The notes: generated from the sequence alone by a model not told the origin. 64,000 nt of DNA from Bacteroidaceae bacterium (GCA_024697945.1 JAILRU010000086.1:1-64000); one strand, 5' to 3'. Shown: positions 35,845 through 45,049, counted from the stretch's first letter. Translations and numbers: made by a program.

Positions 35845-35885
35845 CAGCTACTATAATAGCGCCTTTGTTCTAAAGAATCAAAGAA
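35845..35885 (-). repeat. Double-hairpin element, copy 3 (diverged, intergenic)
   Basis: cagctactataatagcgcctttgttctaaagaatcaaagaa; aligns at about 29 of 35 positions to copy 2, with compensatory stem changes. Confidence 0.75.
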
Positions 35886-35943
35886 TTTTGAATTATAATA
35901 ACTTTTTAATGTTTTAACCTTTCAATTTTTCACTTTTTTGTCG

Positions 35944-35951
35944 TAACTTTG
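35944..35951 (+). promoter_or_regulatory. Bacteroidetes -7 element (TAACTTTG) for the subtilase
   Basis: tttttgtcgTAACTTTGcac. Confidence 0.6.
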
Positions 35952-35981
35952 CACCCGCAATTTAAAAAATAACACACAATA

Positions 35982-38900
35982 ATGTCGAAGTTAAAAGATT
36001 TACTATTGAATGCCAGCAGGCGTAGTGTAGTCATGTTCTCCATGCTCTTTGCAGCAAATGCGATGCTGTGGGCACAAGAGATGAATGAGAAGTTTTCCAC
36101 AACCACTCGGATGTTTTTGAATGAAATCAGAGAGCAGGCAGTACCATCTAACGGCTCTCGTCGCGCTCAAAGCAGGCAAATGCCCACAGGCATGCAGATG
36201 CCGAAATACCATCGTCTGATTGCAAGTCCCGATACGGTTGGTGGCGTAGCCTACATCCCGTGTTTCATTCATCTCAAGAACATTAAAGACTTGAGCCAGG
36301 TGCGTTCGTTAGGCGTTGAGGTAGAGGAAACTTTCGACGGATTGGATTTTGTCACCGCACGTGTTCCGGTGAAGGAGCTGGAGGCATTGGCAGACATCAA
36401 CAACGTCACCCGAATAAAGGTGGCAAGGCGGATGCGTCCGCTGACCGACACTGCACGCCAAAAGACCAATACTGATGACTTGCTCACGCTGTCGCCTGAT
36501 GCCATAACCGGAGGCATCACCAGCATGTATGACGGTACAGGCGTGGTGCTCGGTATCATCGATACTGGCATTGACTTCCAGCATATTGCCTTCAAAGATA
36601 AGGACGGCAACAGCCGCATCAAACGGGCATACGTCTATAACGGTAACACCGCAAAGGAATATTCGTCCATCTCGAACACTTCGCCGACGACCGACGAGAA
36701 AGCGGAAGACCACGGCACACACACGGCTTCGACGGCAGGTGGTTCAAGCGTCATAGTCAATGGTTCGGATGTCACAGTTACCGACGACCATGCCAACGCT
36801 ACTTTTGGTGGCATGGCCCCTGGTGCCGACCTGTATCTGGCTGGTATCAAAAACTTGAATGATACGTATCTCATGAATGCCATAAGTAAGATGGTGAGAT
36901 ACGCTAATGCCATGAACAAGCCGTTGGTAGTGAGCAACAGCTGGGGTTCTGGATGGGGTCCCCATGACGGCACAGGCGAATTGGCAGACTTGGTCGGCCA
37001 ATACTTTGGCGACAATCACCCCAACAACATTATTCTCTTTGCCGCATCGAACGACGCAGGCCACCATACGGGAAACGATAAAGGAGGTTTCTTCGTACAG
37101 AAGAGCTCTGCCAGCAAATCCGCCCCCCTCGGCACCATTATCCGCACAAACGGACAAGGTGGAGAGTACTACGCAGGTATGTTGGCATCTGCGTGGTCTT
37201 CCAGTAGGCTGAACTGCAAACTCTACGTCCTGGGCAATAACGGTGCAATCAAGAAATCCTGGACGGTCACACAGGACACGTATTCGTTCAACGGGTTAAG
37301 CACATACTATGATGGTTCATTAAGTGTTTACATTGAGCAGGAGGATGGGAAATACCACCTAAGCGTCTCTGCTGATTATGGTCTTGAGACGATGAGTTAT
37401 GGTGCCTACAACCTCGCCATCGAAGTCTATCCTGCCACAGGCAATGCCGATGTGAATATGTGGGGAGGCGACTATTCCTACTTCACCAACCATCTCACGA
37501 CATCGGAACACACCTGGACAAGGGGTACCGACGACATGAGTGTATCTGACGAAGCCACCATTCCCGATGCCATCGCTGTAGGTGCATACGTATCGAAAAC
37601 CAGTGTGAAGAACTATCAGGGTACGAACGTTTCCTATTACTACTCCGGTACTCTGAACGATATTGCCAATTTCTCCAGCTATGCCATTTCATCGCTTAGC
37701 CCGACAGGAGAAGTCCTTCCGTGGATTACGGCACCAGGCTCACAGGTCGTCTCGGGCGTGAACCATTACCACACAGCATCTGTGGATGAATACAGTTATT
37801 TCCACGAATACAACTCGGGAAGCCTGGTAGTCAACAATACTAAAAATCCGTATGGTGTGATGGAAGGCACATCAATGGCAACCCCCGTGGCTGCAGGCAT
37901 TGTCGCCTTGTGGCTGCAGGCTGCCCAATCGGTAGGGAAAGACCTGACCGTGAACGATGTGAAAGAAATCATGGAGAAGACTGCCATCAACGATTATTTC
38001 ACGACATCGGGCTCAAATGCCTCGCATTTTGGCACGGGCAAGATTGATGCGATGGCTGGCATTCAGTACATCCTCGACACACCAGCCCCTGTCACTGAGT
38101 CTTACGACCTTGTGACGGATGTCAACACGCTTGAAGAAGGTGACAAGATTCTCATCACGTACACTGATAATGAAGACATATACGTGCTCAGCACATCGCA
38201 ACAAACCAATAACCGCTCTGCAAAAAAAGACGTGAAAGTCAATCAAGATGGTACCCTTAGACCAGGCTTTACTGCACAGGTCATCACACTGGAAAAGGAT
38301 GGCGACTACTATCTCTTTAATGTCGGTAATGGCTATCTCTATGCAGGTAGCAGCGGAAGTAACATACTGAAAACGGAGGACGTAGCCGATGATAACGCCA
38401 AGGCAGAAATCAGCATCAGCAACGGTGATGCCACTATTGTTTTCCAAGGGGAAAACACACGCAACCAGATGTGCTTCAACCTGAACAGAGGCAATCCCAT
38501 CTTCTCATGCTATGCCGGCTCGTCATCGGCAGCATTGCTTCCGCAGATTTACCGTGCAGTAACGCCTGCTCCATCCATCGTACTCAACAATGACGGTACT
38601 GGCAATGCTGAAGTCATCATGGAGAACGACGGCAAGAAGGTCAATGCCACCCTTGCTGACCGCACATTCTACAAGGACGGTGCATGGAACACAATTTGCC
38701 TGCCGTTCGACGTAACATTAGCCAATAGTCCCTTAGCGGATGCCGATGTGCGTACAATGAGCAGTGCAAGCTTTGAAAATGGCACACTGACACTCAATTT
38801 CACAACCGAGGGAGAAGTCACGGACATCGTTGCCGGCACACCATATATAATTAGATGGACCAGTGGTAGCGACATCATCAATCCCGTCTTCGAAGGCGTG

Positions 38901-39284
38901 ACGATAAGTTCTGCAAACAATGATTTCATCAGTGTTGATGCCAACGTTCACTTTGTTGGTACCTACGACTACATCAACTTTGATGCAGAGAACAAGAACA
39001 TCCGTTTCATGGGTGCAACAAACAAGCTCTATTATCCCTTAGTCGGAGCCAGGATTGGTGCCTTCCGTAGTTATTTCCAGCTTGAAAATGAAAGCCTTGT
39101 TAAGCAGATTGTGCTGAACATCGACGGTAAAGACGATACAGACGGAATCGTATCAATTCAAAATTCAAAAATCAAAATTCAAAATGACGAGGATTGGTAC
39201 GACCTCAGCGGAAGGAAAATGGTCAATGGCAAATTGCCTAAGGGAATCTACATCCGTGGCGGCAGGAAACAGGTCATTAAATAA
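35982..39284 (+). CDS. Secreted S8 (subtilisin-like) serine protease
   Basis: GIIDTGIDFQHIAF, DHGTHTASTAGG, GTSMATPVAAGIVALWLQ; C-terminal WYDLSGRKMVNGKLPKGIYIRGGRKQVIK. Confidence 0.93.
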   Translation: MSKLKDLLLNASRRSVVMFSMLFAANAMLWAQEMNEKFSTTTRMFLNEIREQAVPSNGSRRAQSRQMPTGMQMPKYHRLIASPDTVGGVAYIPCFIHLKNIKDLSQVRSLGVEVEETFDGLDFVTARVPVKELEALADINNVTRIKVARRMRPLTDTARQKTNTDDLLTLSPDAITGGITSMYDGTGVVLGIIDTGIDFQHIAFKDKDGNSRIKRAYVYNGNTAKEYSSISNTSPTTDEKAEDHGTHTASTAGGSSVIVNGSDVTVTDDHANATFGGMAPGADLYLAGIKNLNDTYLMNAISKMVRYANAMNKPLVVSNSWGSGWGPHDGTGELADLVGQYFGDNHPNNIILFAASNDAGHHTGNDKGGFFVQKSSASKSAPLGTIIRTNGQGGEYYAGMLASAWSSSRLNCKLYVLGNNGAIKKSWTVTQDTYSFNGLSTYYDGSLSVYIEQEDGKYHLSVSADYGLETMSYGAYNLAIEVYPATGNADVNMWGGDYSYFTNHLTTSEHTWTRGTDDMSVSDEATIPDAIAVGAYVSKTSVKNYQGTNVSYYYSGTLNDIANFSSYAISSLSPTGEVLPWITAPGSQVVSGVNHYHTASVDEYSYFHEYNSGSLVVNNTKNPYGVMEGTSMATPVAAGIVALWLQAAQSVGKDLTVNDVKEIMEKTAINDYFTTSGSNASHFGTGKIDAMAGIQYILDTPAPVTESYDLVTDVNTLEEGDKILITYTDNEDIYVLSTSQQTNNRSAKKDVKVNQDGTLRPGFTAQVITLEKDGDYYLFNVGNGYLYAGSSGSNILKTEDVADDNAKAEISISNGDATIVFQGENTRNQMCFNLNRGNPIFSCYAGSSSAALLPQIYRAVTPAPSIVLNNDGTGNAEVIMENDGKKVNATLADRTFYKDGAWNTICLPFDVTLANSPLADADVRTMSSASFENGTLTLNFTTEGEVTDIVAGTPYIIRWTSGSDIINPVFEGVTISSANNDFISVDANVHFVGTYDYINFDAENKNIRFMGATNKLYYPLVGARIGAFRSYFQLENESLVKQIVLNIDGKDDTDGIVSIQNSKIKIQNDEDWYDLSGRKMVNGKLPKGIYIRGGRKQVIK
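39154..39186 (+). repeat. AAAATTC heptamer array in-frame in the subtilase
   Basis: caattcaaaattcaaaaatcaaaattcaaaatg, encoding IQNSKIKIQN. Confidence 0.85.
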
Positions 39285-40108
39285 TGAACATGCCCTTCTG
39301 CATTAAAACAGGCTGCAAGATAAACCTGGGCCTGAACATTACTGAGCGCCGTCCTGACGGCTACCATAACTTGCAGACTATCTTCTATCCGGTTCCGCTC
39401 TATGATGAATTGACAATTCGTGAAGGAGAGGGTGAGGATGAGTTGACCTTGGGCGGCCATCTGTTGGATGGCAATGTGCAGGATAATCTGGTGTTGCGGG
39501 CTGTCCGGTTGCTGAGGCAAGAGGGGTTTCATATCCCTCCGCTCTGCATCGACCTGAAGAAAATCATCCCCAGCGGAGCAGGACTTGGCGGCGGTAGCAG
39601 CGATGCAGCTTGCATGATTCGGACGCTCTCCGGACTTTACAACCTCCCCCTGTCAGAGGAACAGATGGAATGGCTCGCAGGCAAGTTAGGAGCTGACTGT
39701 CCTTTCTTCATCAATCCGCGTCCCGTCTATGCTGAAGGGATAGGTGATGAATTTACATCTATCTCACTGAACCTCAGTGAGTTGTACTTGATGCTTGTCA
39801 AGCCGGAAGTTCATGTTTCCACACGCGAAGCCTACGCCGGAGTTCATCCGCATCAACCAGCCTGTTCTTTGCTTGAGACAGCTCAGATGCCTGTAGGGAA
39901 GTGGGCAGGCAGGATGGTGAACGACTTCGAGGAAAACATCTTCTCAAGCCATCCGCTGCTTGCTGATATCAAGCAGGAGTTGTATCATCAGGGAGCCGCA
40001 TACGCGTCAATGAGCGGCAGTGGCAGCACAATCTACGGCCTGTTCCGTTCGCGTCCTAATTGTGAACAACTCTTTGCAGAGCATTTCACTTATGTCTGTC
40101 AATTGTAA
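39284..40108 (+). CDS. ispE: 4-diphosphocytidyl-2-C-methyl-D-erythritol kinase
   Basis: KTGCKINLGLNITERRPDGYHNLQTIFYPV; KKIIPSGAGLGGGSSDAA; MSGSGSTIYGLF. Confidence 0.95.
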   Translation: MNMPFCIKTGCKINLGLNITERRPDGYHNLQTIFYPVPLYDELTIREGEGEDELTLGGHLLDGNVQDNLVLRAVRLLRQEGFHIPPLCIDLKKIIPSGAGLGGGSSDAACMIRTLSGLYNLPLSEEQMEWLAGKLGADCPFFINPRPVYAEGIGDEFTSISLNLSELYLMLVKPEVHVSTREAYAGVHPHQPACSLLETAQMPVGKWAGRMVNDFEENIFSSHPLLADIKQELYHQGAAYASMSGSGSTIYGLFRSRPNCEQLFAEHFTYVCQL

Positions 40109-40142
40109 TTGAGGTTAAAATCGACCAAAACCTTTTACCACC

Positions 40143-41417
40143 TCACAAATCAATCAGCAAAGCATCCTCGCCTTGGTTGCGCAGACGACGCAAGGTATCC
40201 CATTCGGGCGTACCAACCTGCCAAACGAGTGAGGGATTCTCTATGCCGTGAGAATCGATGCGGTGGGTCACCATGCCTACCGTTATACGATGAATGTCGA
40301 TTGCCGGCAGGTAGTGCGGCTCGTCGCTTGGTTTGTTATGCACTTCTACAAGCAGTTGCACACGTGTCAGTTCTCCAAGCAAAATGCCCACAAGGCTGTC
40401 CGGTAAGTGGGTATCGACTGCCAGGCGATGAGCGGTAAAGGGCTTCAGGCCCGAAGCAAAGTGCTTGCAGATACGGCTCATGAGCAGCAGGATAAGCGTA
40501 TCGCGATAACGGCGGCTCAGCTCGTCGCTGATGCGCTCGAAGGCGTATGTATGCAGACTCTGGTTGGCATAGCAAAACTGTGCGCCAAACAGACAGATGC
40601 ACCATGAAATCTGCAACCAAAGCATGAAGAGAGGGATGGCAGCGAAAGAACCGTAAATGGCGTTGTAGGCACTCAACTTAATCTGATAATGAACATACAG
40701 CCATTCCACAGCCATGAAAACCATACCCGTCAGGATGCTTGGCAAGATGGTGTGACGCCATTTGACCCGTGTATTAGGCATCAACGTGAAAAGCAACATA
40801 AAGACCAGTACGACAAAGATGAAGGGCGACACATGCAGGACGAACGACATTGTCTTGCTGAGCAGTTGGGTGTCGGGCAACAATGTACGGAAGGTCTGCA
40901 AGAAGATGCTCAAGCCGCTGGTGATGACCACGACAAAGGGGAGAAGCAGGAAGATGCCGATATAATCTATTATCTGACGATAGATGGAGCGCGAACGTTT
41001 CACGAACCAAATGGTATTGAAAGCCTGTTCGATGTTAGAGGTTAAGGAGAGTAAGGTATAGAGCAAGAAAATCAGGCCGATTCCAATGAAGACGCCACCC
41101 TTGGTGTGCTGCAAGTAAGACTCCACAAAATAGAGAATTGTGTCTGCAAGGTCAGGGTTACCTTCGAGCGAGCTTTTCAGTTTTATCTCAATGACTGAAT
41201 CGAAACCAAATCCCCGTGCAATGGCAAAGACGATAGCTAACACTGGAACGGCAGCCAACATACTGCTGTAGGTAAGAGCGGAAGCATAGTTCATGATGTT
41301 GTTCTTGGTGATGCACTCCCATGTGATGACCAACCGTTTCAGTAATCCCAGTCCCAGCCTTTCCAAGAAGCTGAGCTGTTTATCATTTACGCTCCATATA
41401 TGTTCCAGACTAATCAT
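40143..41417 (-). CDS. YihY/virulence factor BrkB family membrane protein
   Basis: ITKNNIMNYASALTYSSMLAAVPVLAIVFAIARGFGF...YASFAAIPLFMLWLQISW-type motif (YGSFAAIPLFMLWLQISWCICLFGAQ). Confidence 0.88.
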   Translation of the reverse strand: MISLEHIWSVNDKQLSFLERLGLGLLKRLVITWECITKNNIMNYASALTYSSMLAAVPVLAIVFAIARGFGFDSVIEIKLKSSLEGNPDLADTILYFVESYLQHTKGGVFIGIGLIFLLYTLLSLTSNIEQAFNTIWFVKRSRSIYRQIIDYIGIFLLLPFVVVITSGLSIFLQTFRTLLPDTQLLSKTMSFVLHVSPFIFVVLVFMLLFTLMPNTRVKWRHTILPSILTGMVFMAVEWLYVHYQIKLSAYNAIYGSFAAIPLFMLWLQISWCICLFGAQFCYANQSLHTYAFERISDELSRRYRDTLILLLMSRICKHFASGLKPFTAHRLAVDTHLPDSLVGILLGELTRVQLLVEVHNKPSDEPHYLPAIDIHRITVGMVTHRIDSHGIENPSLVWQVGTPEWDTLRRLRNQGEDALLIDL

Positions 41418-41447
41418 TTAGTCGTTTAGCTGTTTAGTCGTTTGTAA
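41417..41447 (-). repeat. AAACGACT octamer array running into the yihY ATG
   Basis: minus strand aaacgact aaacagct aaacgact aaatg. Confidence 0.8.
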
Positions 41448-41449
41448 AA

Positions 41450-41828
41450 AAGTCAGTGAACCTGTAAGCCGGGTTCTGTAATCCCCAGAGGGATGCCTGT
41501 CATTTATCTTCGGACAGCGTCACCACTGTCCTCTATCGTTCTACCCTCCGGCTCGGACGGGCCGCCCTCTATCGCCGGTTTACATGAACTTTCAACTCCC
41601 GGAGTGCACAGCACCGGCATCACTGTCGGCCTGGTAAGCTCTTACCCCACCTTCTCACCCTTACCTGCATTAACATTTTCATGTTTTATCATTTAAACAT
41701 TATAACAGGCGGTTCTTTTCTTCTGCACCTACAGACCCTTGCGGACCTCTTTCTGTTAGGAAGCGGGATGCCCTTTGTTGCCCGGACTTTCCTCTACTTT
41801 TCAGCAGCGACAAGCCGGTTCACTGTCT
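41450..41828 (-). ncRNA. rnpB: RNase P RNA
   Basis: minus strand: gagacagtgaaccggcttgtcgctgctgaaaagtagaggaaagtccgggcaac...ggtaagggtgagaaggtggggtaagagcttacc...gataaatgacaggcatccc...acagaacccggcttacaggttcactgac. Confidence 0.93.
41672..41703 (-). repeat. 8-nt tandem array inside rnpB (variable stem, probably P12 region)
   Basis: minus strand, overlapping register: aatgttta aatgataa aacatgaa aatgttaa. Confidence 0.65.
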
Positions 41829-41839
41829 CTTTTTCTTTT

Positions 41840-41867
41840 TTCACCTCTTCACCTCTTCACCTCTTCA
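41840..41867 (-). repeat. AAGAGGTG octamer array in the rnpB 5' leader
   Basis: minus strand gaagaggtgaagaggtgaagaggtga between the -7 element and the mature 5' end. Confidence 0.85.
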
Positions 41868-41875
41868 TTGCGGTG

Positions 41876-41907
41876 CAAAGTTACGAATAAGTGAGCGAAA
41901 TACAAAA
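41876..41907 (-). promoter_or_regulatory. Bacteroidetes promoter P1 (TTTTG...TAACTTTG) for rnpB
   Basis: minus strand TTTTGTATTTCGCTCACTTATTCGTAACTTTG. Confidence 0.7.
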
Positions 41908-41995
41908 GAAAAGCCTGATTTTCTTTTATATTTCCGAGCGAGAGAGACTTCTTGCGCTACAATAGGTGCTTAGGCGCAGGCGGAACGACGAATGT

Positions 41996-42027
41996 CAAAG
42001 TTACGATTAAATGAGGACAATACAAAA
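41996..42027 (-). promoter_or_regulatory. Bacteroidetes promoter P2, a duplicate of P1
   Basis: minus strand TTTTGTATTGTCCTCATTTAATCGTAACTTTG, same spacing as P1. Confidence 0.6.
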
Positions 42028-42215
42028 TAAAATCGGTTATATTTTTACTGTCGAGCAGAAGTCAGTTAGAGATAATGCCTTAAATTATCCTTATATCTTG
42101 GAATTCCAAGGCAAATACCACATTATTTCAGGCAAAAACAAAGGTACAAAGCGAATTTTTATACAAAATCACAAAATCCCCTTAAATATAATTATGTAAT
42201 GTGCGTAAAAAAATA

Positions 42216-42223
42216 TATCTTTG
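42216..42223 (+). promoter_or_regulatory. Bacteroidetes -7 element (TATCTTTG) for rseC-rnf
   Basis: aaaaatataTCTTTGcg upstream of ATG 42243. Confidence 0.6.
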
Positions 42224-42242
42224 CGCGAATTCATAAGATATA

Positions 42243-42659
42243 ATGAACCCCAAAGAGACCATTCGCCACAAAGGCATTGTAGAGCACATCGGGACAGAGG
42301 ATTGCCACGTGCGCATCCTGCAGGCATCAGCTTGTAGCAGTTGCAGTGCCCGACAGCTCTGTCGCAGCAGCGAGAGCAAGGAAAAGGTCATTGAGGTGAA
42401 GGGGCACTACCCCACCCTGCATGTTGGTGACCCAGTTACCTTGATTGGTTCTGTCCGCCAGGGACTTCGAGCCAGCGTCCTGGCCTATGTTCTGCCACTC
42501 GTCCTCATGCTTGCAGTCCTCTTTGCTGGCACATACCTTGGTGGAGAAGGTTTAGGAGCATTGGCAGCGCTACTGACTCTCGCCCTTTACTTCGGTGTTC
42601 TCTATCTGATGCGCGACAAATTGGGAAAGGAATTCGCTTTTAAAATAAAGGAAAGTTAA
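42243..42659 (+). CDS. rseC: SoxR-reducing system RseC family protein
   Basis: GIVEHIGTEDCHVRILQASACSSCSARQLC; two TM segments; immediately upstream of rnfB. Confidence 0.85.
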   Translation: MNPKETIRHKGIVEHIGTEDCHVRILQASACSSCSARQLCRSSESKEKVIEVKGHYPTLHVGDPVTLIGSVRQGLRASVLAYVLPLVLMLAVLFAGTYLGGEGLGALAALLTLALYFGVLYLMRDKLGKEFAFKIKES

Positions 42660-42685
42660 AGGGAATGGAAAGGAAGTCCCCACAA

Positions 42686-42720
42686 AATAGTAAATAGTAA
42701 ATCGTCAAATCGTAAATAAA
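42686..42720 (+). repeat. AATAGTA/AAATCGT 7-8-nt array directly upstream of the rnfB ATG
   Basis: aatagtaaatagtaaatcgtcaaatcgtaaataaat. Confidence 0.75.
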
Positions 42721-42721
42721 T

Positions 42722-43672
42722 ATGGTGAATGTAATTCTGATTGCAGTTTGTGTGTTGGGCCTCATTGGACTTGCCTCTGCGGTGATTCTCTTTGTTGTCT
42801 CACACAAATTTGCTGTGCATGAAGACCCCCGCATTGCACAAGTATCTGCCGTGCTGCCACAGGCAAATTGTGGCGGATGCGGTTATCCGGGCTGCTCGGG
42901 CTTTGCTGCGGCTTGTGTTAAGGCTGCAAACGAGGGAAGCCTCGAAGGCAAGCTCTGTCCGGTCGGTGGTCAGCCTGTTATGGAGCAAGTGGCCGACATC
43001 CTTGGCATGACTGTCGCTGCCACCGCCCCAAAGGTAGCAGTGGTCCGCTGTAACGGCACTTGCGAGAATCGTCCCCGTCTGGCACAGTTCGACGGGGCAA
43101 AGAGTTGTCGCGTTCAACAAATGACAGGCATGGGCGAAACAGGTTGCGGCTATGGTTGTCTGGGCCAAGGCGACTGCGTGAGCAAATGTCAGTTTGATGC
43201 CCTCCACATGAATCCTGAGACTGGTCTGCCTGAAGTTGACGAAGAGAAATGTACGGCTTGTGGTGCCTGTGCGAAGACCTGTCCTCGCGGCATCATCGAG
43301 ATTCGGCTGAAAGGTCCCAAGGGTCGCCGCGTCGTTGTTCTTTGCAACAACAAGGACAAAGGTGCCATTGCCAACAAAGCCTGCAAGGCATCTTGTATTG
43401 GCTGTGGCAAATGCGTCAAGACCTGCGATAAGTTCGAAGCCATCACATTGGAGAACAATCTGGCCTACATCAACGCAGAGAAGTGCAAGATGTGCCGTAA
43501 GTGTGAGGAGGCTTGTCCCAAGGGAGCTATCCACGGTTTCAACTTCCCCCCACGCAAGCCAAAAGCAGAAGAGCCAGCATCTCCAAACACTCAGAATACT
43601 CTGAACACTCAGAATATTCAGAGTACTCCAAATAATCCGACTCAGATTGTTGAACTCTCAAAAGCTGAATAA
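42722..43672 (+). CDS. rnfB: Rnf electron transport complex subunit B (ferredoxin-type)
   Basis: LPQANCGGCGYPGCSGFAAACV; CTACGACAKTCPRGII; CKMCRKCEEACPKGAIHGF. Confidence 0.95.
   Translation: MVNVILIAVCVLGLIGLASAVILFVVSHKFAVHEDPRIAQVSAVLPQANCGGCGYPGCSGFAAACVKAANEGSLEGKLCPVGGQPVMEQVADILGMTVAATAPKVAVVRCNGTCENRPRLAQFDGAKSCRVQQMTGMGETGCGYGCLGQGDCVSKCQFDALHMNPETGLPEVDEEKCTACGACAKTCPRGIIEIRLKGPKGRRVVVLCNNKDKGAIANKACKASCIGCGKCVKTCDKFEAITLENNLAYINAEKCKMCRKCEEACPKGAIHGFNFPPRKPKAEEPASPNTQNTLNTQNIQSTPNNPTQIVELSKAE
43586..43639 (+). repeat. 9-nt tandem array in-frame in the rnfB C-terminus, 6 units
   Basis: aacactcag aatactctg aacactcag aatattcag agtactcca aataatccg. Confidence 0.85.
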
Positions 43673-43675
43673 GAT

Positions 43676-45019
43676 ATGAAAACATTTAAGATTGGAGGAG
43701 TTCATCCCGCAGAGAATAAACTGTCTGCTACAAGTCCTATACGCGAGGCTGCTCTGCCCAAACAAGCAGTATTCAGCATGTTCCAGCATATCGGTGCTCC
43801 TGCCAAGCCCATTGTAAAGAAAGGTGACGAGGTTAAGGTAGGTACACTGCTGGCTGAAGCAGGTGGCTTCGTCAGTGCCCCCATCTACAGCAGTGTCAGC
43901 GGCAAGGTCTCCAAGGTTGATGTTGCTCTCGATGCAAGTGGCACACGTCGCATGGCTGTCTATGTGGACGTCGAGGGCGATGAATGGGAAGAGACCATAG
44001 ACAGAAGCTCCACGCTTGTAAAACTCAGTGACCGTCCTGAACTCGACAGCAAAACTATCATAGAAAAAGTGAAGAATGCAGGCATTGTCGGAATGGGCGG
44101 TGCCACATTCCCCTGCCACGTAAAGCTCTCACCACCTCCTGGCTGCAAGGCCGAGTGCGTTATCATCAATGCTGTAGAGTGTGAGCCTTACCTCACTGCT
44201 GACCACAGACTTATGCTGGAGCACCCCGAAGAAATTCTCGTTGGTTTGCACCTCATCATGAAAGCCGTGGACGTAAAGAAAGGTTACATAGGCATTGAAA
44301 ACAACAAGCCCGATGCTATCAAACTGATGACAGAGAAAGCAAAAGGCTACGAAGGCATAGAGATTGTACCGCTCAAGGTCAAGTATCCGCAAGGCGGCGA
44401 GAAGCAGCTCATTGATGCTGTCATCGGTCGCCAAGTGCCTGCGCCTCCTGCCATTCCCATCAATGTGGGTGCTGTGGTTCAAAACGTTGGAACAGCCTTT
44501 GCCATCTATCAAGCTGTCATGAAGAACAAGCCCCTCATTGACCGCATCATTACCGTCACAGGCAAGAGTGTCAAACAGCCAAGCAATCTGCTGGCACGTC
44601 TGGGCACTCCCTTCCAACAACTGATAGACGAGTGTGGAGGTCTGCCCGAAGATACTGGTAAGATAATTGGTGGCGGTCCCATGATGGGCAAGGCTCTTCT
44701 CAGCCTCGATGTTCCCATGACAAAGGGCTCCAGCGGTTTGCTCATCATGAATGACAAGGAGGCTCAGCGTGCCACGCCTGATCCATGTATCCGTTGTGCC
44801 AAGTGTGTCAGTGCCTGTCCGATGGGACTGGAGCCCTACCTGCTCAGCAAGATGAGTGCTAAAGAGGATTGGGAAGGCGCAGAGAAGAACGACATTACCA
44901 GTTGCATCGAATGCGGCAGCTGTCAGTTCACCTGCCCCAGTCATCGTCCCTTGCTCGACATGATTCGCGTAGGCAAGACAACCGTCATGGGTATCATCAA
45001 GAGCAGAGCAGCAAAATAA
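43676..45019 (+). CDS. rnfC: Rnf complex subunit C
   Basis: GGVHPAENKLSA...GMGGATFPCHVKL...VINAVECEPYLTADHRLM...CIRCAKCVSACPMGLEP...CIECGSCQFTCPSHRPLLDMIR. Confidence 0.96.
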   Translation: MKTFKIGGVHPAENKLSATSPIREAALPKQAVFSMFQHIGAPAKPIVKKGDEVKVGTLLAEAGGFVSAPIYSSVSGKVSKVDVALDASGTRRMAVYVDVEGDEWEETIDRSSTLVKLSDRPELDSKTIIEKVKNAGIVGMGGATFPCHVKLSPPPGCKAECVIINAVECEPYLTADHRLMLEHPEEILVGLHLIMKAVDVKKGYIGIENNKPDAIKLMTEKAKGYEGIEIVPLKVKYPQGGEKQLIDAVIGRQVPAPPAIPINVGAVVQNVGTAFAIYQAVMKNKPLIDRIITVTGKSVKQPSNLLARLGTPFQQLIDECGGLPEDTGKIIGGGPMMGKALLSLDVPMTKGSSGLLIMNDKEAQRATPDPCIRCAKCVSACPMGLEPYLLSKMSAKEDWEGAEKNDITSCIECGSCQFTCPSHRPLLDMIRVGKTTVMGIIKSRAAK

Positions 45020-45049
45020 TTGATAATGGATAATTGACAATTAATAATT
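45016..45049 (+). repeat. TAATTGA heptamer array exactly spanning the rnfC stop to the rnfD start
   Basis: taattgataatggataattgacaattaataattatg. Confidence 0.85.

Noticed and set aside
41493-41890. Small + strand ORFs (67 and 69 aa) across the rnpB region
   Set aside because: This region is the RNase P RNA gene on the minus strand.
42097-42110. 14-bp palindrome cttggaattccaag
   Set aside because: Short, isolated, no second copy noticed; could be chance.
42011-42199. 62-aa ORF between rnpB and rseC
   Set aside because: Overlaps minus-strand promoter-like motifs; AT-rich and no recognisable features; not supported.
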